From an uncultured Alistipes sp. (GTDB taxonomy: Bacteria; Bacteroidota; Bacteroidia; Bacteroidales; UBA932), in NCBI GenBank assembly GCA_900544195.1, contig UQUJ01000063.1, positions 1-17,848 on the forward strand: 17,848 bases of DNA. Direction: 5' to 3'. Every line of letters begins with the position of its first letter. The first letter of the stretch is position 1. Both the position numbers and the translations under genes were made by a program. Positions 14,901 through 17,848 of this stretch are shown in pieces. The notes below the pieces were generated by a model. That model had not been told where the DNA came from and ran no database searches. It was given only the letters and a program-made list of their open reading frames with translations.

Positions 14901-15057
14901 CGGCATCAAGTCCCTCCGCCTTTTCGCGGTCGGTGACAACATCGCTCTCTTCAGCAAGCTTCAGGGTCTCAACCCTCAGTACGACCTCACCGGAGGAACA
15001 AACTGGTCATACACTCCGACCAGAACCTACTCCATTGGTGTTGACATCAATTTCTAA
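11911..15057 (+). CDS. susC: SusC/RagA family TonB-dependent outer-membrane receptor (right arm)
   Basis: The product (1048 aa) is an intact SusC-type TonB-dependent channel that imports oligosaccharides or peptides captured by its SusD lid. Domains: signal peptide 1-21 with cleavage after AWA; carboxypeptidase-regulatory-like domain about 25-100; DVLVVAYG (105-112) before the plug; plug about 115-230 with YVVDGIPFDG (181-190) and LKDASAAALYGARAANGV; 22-strand barrel to the C-terminal GVDINF ending in phenylalanine as outer-membrane proteins do. There is no N-terminal STN signalling extension, so it is not the type that talks to an anti-sigma factor. The first 23 residues are identical to the left SusC, after which the two proteins diverge strongly. 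It heads a susC-susD-lipoprotein operon with 20-bp gaps. Promoter elements in the invertible segment point at it, so it should be ON in this orientation. Substrate not deducible. Confidence 0.95.
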   Translation: MGKKLFTIALCLFISIGAAWAQTIRVSGTVTDVANGEPVVGAAVQLKGSASTYALTDVSGKYTLSVPADAILTVSSLGFNPAEVQVNGRGVVDIGLTPEAQLLDDVLVVAYGTAKKESFTGSAGTVKSESLQKRTVANVSKALEGMVAGISTTSGSGQPGEGASIQIRGTGSINASSDPLYVVDGIPFDGNLSALNPNDIENLTVLKDASAAALYGARAANGVIMITTKRGSEGHSVVNLKATVGLQSRSIRDYDTVNQEEFVELTWEALKNNYVINGGYDLARAKTLASAGLSGALGGEFYNPFKNYKWADLIDPETGRVRSDAVSAWDDNWMDVLTEDKAVRQEYQLGVSGGTHKTKYAFSLGYLDDKGVLITTKFKRYSLRANVDHSVNDWMKLGASASYAYTNQNSSQYSNTQTGNAWYTAQFMAPIYPVYLKDDSGANLLDEFGNKQYDYGENSRPKAANFNVVGDLYDNSNEILRDNSGVRAYAIIGGDSDAMGIFKGLSFSTNFGADITNMNRTSYYNPYHGDGKSQGGSVDKYSTRTFSYTWNQILKYERNLNDFHFLGQLGHEYYNYQYKYLAADRTGVYPGIKELDPATNVTGNRSYSDVYRMESFFGRLAADYADKYYIEATWRTDGSSRFYKDNRWGQFWSLGGSWRVSQEAFMKDITWIDNLTARLSYGELGNDSLRSYYAWQSFYDLTYANATNPGALVSSLANPDVSWEKKGSWNAGIEGSFLHKVLNLTLEYYNSKTSDLLLAFPMAASTGFTGYNANVGSMRNQGFEGTIKVNWLNKADFRASSTLMTYLNRNKVLHLTGESDTITSGAYVIKEGMPIYTYYVPKAAGVDPANGQLLYYAYKTDKDGNKVEGSDYITSDKAAANASKYYLGSREAKIQGSFGSDFQWKSFDFSFLTTFSVGGKVYDSLYASSMETTYTGDTWNRHILRRWQKPGDETDVPAVLSNSGRLAADRWLVDASYFAIKSVQLGYTLPTKWTKKAGIKSLRLFAVGDNIALFSKLQGLNPQYDLTGGTNWSYTPTRTYSIGVDINF

Positions 15058-15061
15058 CGAT

Positions 15062-15067
15062 AGGAGG
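15062..15067 (+). promoter_or_regulatory. Shine-Dalgarno-like site before right susD
   Basis: AGGAGG lies 10 bp before the ATG at 15078 in the 20-bp susC-susD gap. Such sites are rare in Bacteroidota, and the matching gap in the left arm has none. It supports the chosen start; whether the ribosome uses it is uncertain. Confidence 0.4.
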
Positions 15068-15077
15068 AATAAGAATT

Positions 15078-16661
15078 ATGAAAAAAATACTATACGCTTT
15101 GATGGCTCTTGCGGCTCTGTCCTTCACATCCTGCAAGTCTGATCTTCTTGACACCAATCCCACCGATAAGGTTTCCGGTGACACCATGCTCAAGACCACG
15201 GACGGTGGCTACATGGCCTTGAACGGAATGATCCGCTACTTCTGGCAATGGGGACAGACCACCACCGGTAACTACCACCAGTGCTTCGGTCCGCAGTCCT
15301 ATAACCTTATGGCCGACCTCATGGGAGAGGATATGGTGATGTCCGATCAGGGTAGCGGCTGGTTCTGGTTTGATTACCTGTACAACGTCAAGTCAGGATG
15401 GAACAGCACCGTATGGAGATCCTACGACACATGGAATTACTACTACACCATCATCTCAAACGCCAACTACATCATCAACGGCAAGGAGGGTATGACCGGA
15501 TCCACAGATGACATTGACTACATCATAGGGAACGCCTACGCATTCCGCGCCTACTCCTACGCCTACTGCGCGATGATATTCGCCCGTAGTTACATAGGCC
15601 ACGAAGACAGGCTTTCAATTCCTATCTACACAGAACCTACCTTTGCGGGAACAGAAGGGAAGGCACGTTCCACCAACAGAGAGGTGTTCGCACAGGCGAT
15701 GAGTGACATCAATGAGGCAATCTCCCTCCTTGGAACAAAGGCCCAGAAGCACTGCTCGCACTTTGATCAGTATGTGGCCAACGGCCTGAAGGCGCGCATC
15801 GCTCTCTACATGGGTGACTACCAGACGGCTCACGATGCCGCCGCCATTGCTGTCAAGGGCGGTTCATTCGCATTCAACAAAGATTTCCACTACAATGACG
15901 CCACTGACAAGAGCGTTCTTTGGGGTGCGGAGATCATTCAGGCACAGGGCACTACCAACCCTCAGTTCCTCGTGCACATGGACATACGTTACAACAACGG
16001 TGGTGGTTATGGCGGAACAGCCAGAAAGTGCGCGTCAGCATGGCTATACAACAAGATGGCACCCAACGACGCCCGTACCAAATGGTGGAACTACGAGACA
16101 CTTCAGGATAAAGAGACAAAGGGCTATCAGCAGTGGAAGTTCTTGTTCGCGGATCCTGCCAACACCTACACCGGTGCCGATCACATCTTCATGCGCGTTC
16201 CTGAAATGCAGCTCATCATCGCAGAGACAGCATGCCGTCTGGGTAATGAGTCAGAGGCAAAGGCAGCCCTTAACGAACTCATGAAGACTCGTCAGGAAGG
16301 TTACGATTGCAGTTCCAAGACTGGTACAGCGCTCGGAAAACTCACAACCGATGAGACAGGTTCCCTCCTTGAGGAAATTATTCTTCAGCGCCGAATTGAA
16401 CTTTGGGGCGAATATGGACGTGTCTATGACATCAAGCGCCTCCGTCAGGGCTTCAAGCGCACCGCGGACATGGGACACCCTGTCGCGGCTCTCCTGAACA
16501 ACCTCCACACAGATGACCCCGAGACATTCGACTGGGTGCTTACATTCCCTTCAAAAGAAGTTGACGCCAACAAGCTCATACTTCAGAATCCTACCGGAAG
16601 TTATCCTACGAACGAGGATCTTGAAGGTGATGACCCGTCAAAGGCTCCTAAGACAGAATAA
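15078..16661 (+). CDS. susD: RagB/SusD family nutrient-uptake lipoprotein (right arm)
   Basis: The product (527 aa) is the SusD partner of the SusC just upstream, a surface-exposed lipoprotein that binds substrate and caps the channel. The signal ends in FTSC (acylated C19), followed by LLDTNPTD as in most SusD proteins. The helical TPR block includes FRAYSYAY (156-163), and the C-terminal part has the family pattern RRIELWGEYGRVYDIKRL (438-455). It is rich in aromatic residues in its first 130 residues (for example GWFWFDYLY), which could line a ligand face. Similarity to the left SusD is limited to the family motifs, so the two arms probably bind different ligands. It starts 20 bp after susC with an AGGAGG upstream, and 20 bp separate it from the next gene, so the three genes form one operon. 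Confidence 0.94.
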   Translation: MKKILYALMALAALSFTSCKSDLLDTNPTDKVSGDTMLKTTDGGYMALNGMIRYFWQWGQTTTGNYHQCFGPQSYNLMADLMGEDMVMSDQGSGWFWFDYLYNVKSGWNSTVWRSYDTWNYYYTIISNANYIINGKEGMTGSTDDIDYIIGNAYAFRAYSYAYCAMIFARSYIGHEDRLSIPIYTEPTFAGTEGKARSTNREVFAQAMSDINEAISLLGTKAQKHCSHFDQYVANGLKARIALYMGDYQTAHDAAAIAVKGGSFAFNKDFHYNDATDKSVLWGAEIIQAQGTTNPQFLVHMDIRYNNGGGYGGTARKCASAWLYNKMAPNDARTKWWNYETLQDKETKGYQQWKFLFADPANTYTGADHIFMRVPEMQLIIAETACRLGNESEAKAALNELMKTRQEGYDCSSKTGTALGKLTTDETGSLLEEIILQRRIELWGEYGRVYDIKRLRQGFKRTADMGHPVAALLNNLHTDDPETFDWVLTFPSKEVDANKLILQNPTGSYPTNEDLEGDDPSKAPKTE

Positions 16662-16681
16662 TTTGACAACATAAGATCATT

Positions 16682-17599
16682 ATGAATATGAAAAAAATAA
16701 TCAAGACTTATCTCGGAATAGCATTCGCGCTCTTTCTGGCAGTGTCTTGCGACACCGAAAACAAAGGCGCAATGTACACCCCGGAAGGAACGGACACTGG
16801 CGTGTCTTTCCTCAGCAGCACATCCCGTGACACAGAGATCAATTCCAAGGCGGCCAAATTTGACATTACTGTAGGCCGTAGCAAATGCGATCAGGCAGCG
16901 ACTGTAAAGATCACAGGAACTCTTCCTGACGGCATCACCGCTCCTGCCACGATTTCATTTGAAAAGGGGAAAAGCGAGACCATGCTGTCCCTTGACATCT
17001 CCAAGATGGAAATAGGAAAAACCTACAAAGGAACCGTAACGTTCGCTGACGAGACCGAATACAATGGAAAGATAGCGATCACCTCAAATACTTTCACCCT
17101 GGCGAAAGCCTACACATGGACTTCCATCGGCACAGGTGAATGGTTTGACGGACTCGCACTACAGATTTCTGACTCAGACCTGAACATTGTCAAGGTTGAT
17201 GTCCTCAAAGCTGAGGGATTCAACCGCTGGCGCATCATGAACCCTTACCCTAAAGACAAGGTAGTTCTGGCATGGGATGAGGACTCGTTCGTCGGCGGAG
17301 CCAATGATTACATTGAGTTCTACACTCTTGACGAGGCAAAAGGAACAATCAAGTTCGACCAGAAAATCTACTGCGGTCTGAATTATGAGAAAAAGGGTAA
17401 GATTGTGTACACTTATCCTTCTTCTTACAGCGCGACCTATGCCGAAAAGGATGCGGATAACAAGTTTGTGGATGCCCAGCATGTTCAATTCTGTGTTCCA
17501 CGTCTGATAGATGGCACAACGAGCTGGTTCAATTTCGGATATATGTACCTCGGAATGCCAGGCTCAGGCGACCTTGCCAAGTGGCTGGCGGAGGACTGA
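16682..17599 (+). CDS. SusE/SusF-like surface lipoprotein, probable glycan-binding protein
   Basis: The product (305 aa) has a lipoprotein signal ending in LAVSC (C23). Residues about 40-140 look like an all-beta Ig/Calx-beta-type domain (GVSFLSS, AAKFDITVGRS, ATVKITGTLPDGI, GTVTFAD). Residues about 144-305 form a second beta-rich part beginning YTWTSIGTGEWFDG and containing NRWRIMNPYP and AWDEDSF, a pattern seen in Bacteroides Sus-locus lipoproteins of unknown ligand. Position directly after susC-susD (20-bp gap), followed by a strong terminator, fits the third-gene slot of polysaccharide utilisation loci, where surface glycan-binding proteins sit. The role is inferred from context and architecture; no catalytic motif is visible. 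A second ATG (16688) would shorten it by two residues. The left arm has no counterpart. Confidence 0.75.
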   Translation: MNMKKIIKTYLGIAFALFLAVSCDTENKGAMYTPEGTDTGVSFLSSTSRDTEINSKAAKFDITVGRSKCDQAATVKITGTLPDGITAPATISFEKGKSETMLSLDISKMEIGKTYKGTVTFADETEYNGKIAITSNTFTLAKAYTWTSIGTGEWFDGLALQISDSDLNIVKVDVLKAEGFNRWRIMNPYPKDKVVLAWDEDSFVGGANDYIEFYTLDEAKGTIKFDQKIYCGLNYEKKGKIVYTYPSSYSATYAEKDADNKFVDAQHVQFCVPRLIDGTTSWFNFGYMYLGMPGSGDLAKWLAED

Positions 17600-17630
17600 T
17601 ATTCACCAACAACTTCAGCTGAATGATCAA

Positions 17631-17657
17631 GAGGAGGATCGGCACCCGGTCCTCCTC
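17631..17657 (+). terminator. Rho-independent terminator of the right operon
   Basis: A 12-bp stem with one G-T wobble (GAGGAGGATCGG with CCGGTCCTCCTC), loop CAC, is followed by TATTCATTTTT. It begins 31 bp after the third gene's stop and closes the susC-susD-lipoprotein operon. Confidence 0.85.
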
Positions 17658-17751
17658 TATTCATTTTTCAATTTTGACGGACAAAGGTTGGAATATTCCT
17701 GAGCAAGATCTATTGTTCCGAAGCCACCACTGTTGTGTCCAAAAAAGTTCC

Positions 17752-17759
17752 TATCTTTG
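17752..17759 (+). promoter_or_regulatory. -7 element of the second ATPase-like gene
   Basis: TATCTTTG, a perfect TAnnTTTG, 28 bases before the ATG at 17788. It is embedded in a leader identical over 36 bases to that of the remnant at the left. The -33 element is not clear. Confidence 0.6.
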
Positions 17760-17787
17760 CAAGTAATGAACAAAAAGGACAGGCCAT

Positions 17788-17848
17788 ATGCTTTACCCGA
17801 TTGGAATACAGAGTTTTGAGAAGATCCGCCAGGGCGGGTATGTCTATG
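17788..17848 (+). CDS. AAA-ATPase-like/PD-(D/E)XK family protein, 5' end only
   Basis: The frame starts MLYPIGIQSFEKIRQGGYVY and runs off the window, so only about 20 residues are seen. It matches the start of the remnant at 4681-4866 with two or three substitutions and the characteristic N-terminus of the multicopy Bacteroidetes AAA-ATPase-like family. Whether the copy is complete cannot be judged here. The function of the family is not established; the ATPase plus nuclease-like architecture suggests a defence or mobile-element origin. Confidence 0.65.
   Translation, partial: MLYPIGIQSFEKIRQGGYVY

Larger units (their letters stand above)
17736..17848 (+). repeat. Outer inverted repeat, right copy
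   Basis: Partner of 4806-4918, about 94% identical over the 113 bp visible before the window ends. With the left copy it encloses about 12.8 kb containing the entire divergent Sus locus and nothing else. Confidence 0.8.

Overview
The window comes from a member of the Bacteroidota, most likely order Bacteroidales. It has two SusC/SusD outer-membrane uptake pairs, lipoproteins with short Bacteroidetes-type signal peptides, TAnnTTTG (-7) promoter elements and almost no Shine-Dalgarno sites. The genus cannot be fixed from sequence alone. Coding DNA is GC-balanced to GC-rich, while the intergenic region at 11.15-11.9 kb is strikingly AT-rich.

Layout. Positions 1-4.6 kb hold housekeeping genes: a tRNA-dihydrouridine synthase (dus, +), lipid A 4'-kinase (lpxK, +) and, convergent to them, an M3-family zinc peptidyl-dipeptidase lipoprotein (-). 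Between 4.68 and 4.92 kb lies the remnant of an AAA-ATPase-like gene (-). From 5.1 to 17.6 kb there is one divergent SusC/SusD locus. The left arm (-) is a frameshifted SusC followed by a SusD. The right arm (+) is an intact SusC, a SusD and a third surface lipoprotein resembling a glycan-binding protein. The window ends in the first 20 or so codons of a second copy of the AAA-ATPase-like gene (+), so two copies of that family bracket the Sus locus in inverted orientation.

Central observation. The two SusC genes begin with a perfect 101-bp inverted repeat (9931-10031 and 11878-11978) that covers 33 bp of leader plus the codons of the whole signal peptide. The 1846 bp between the repeats contain a complete tyrosine recombinase gene (-) and an AT-rich promoter region that points at the right-hand SusC. 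This is the architecture of a site-specific DNA inversion switch (a SusC/SusD shufflon). Recombination at the repeats would leave both reading frames intact at their 5' ends and move the promoter from one transporter to the other. In the orientation given, the right arm should be ON and the left arm OFF. The left SusC carries a one-base insertion, which is either decay in a silent arm or a sequence error.

The promoter region has an unusual feature: a 10-bp tandem repeat in which three consecutive units each reproduce the -7 consensus TAnnTTTG. No SusR, hybrid two-component, ECF-sigma or anti-sigma regulator is in the window, so DNA inversion is the only control of the two transport systems that can be seen. 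Nothing identifies the transported substrate.
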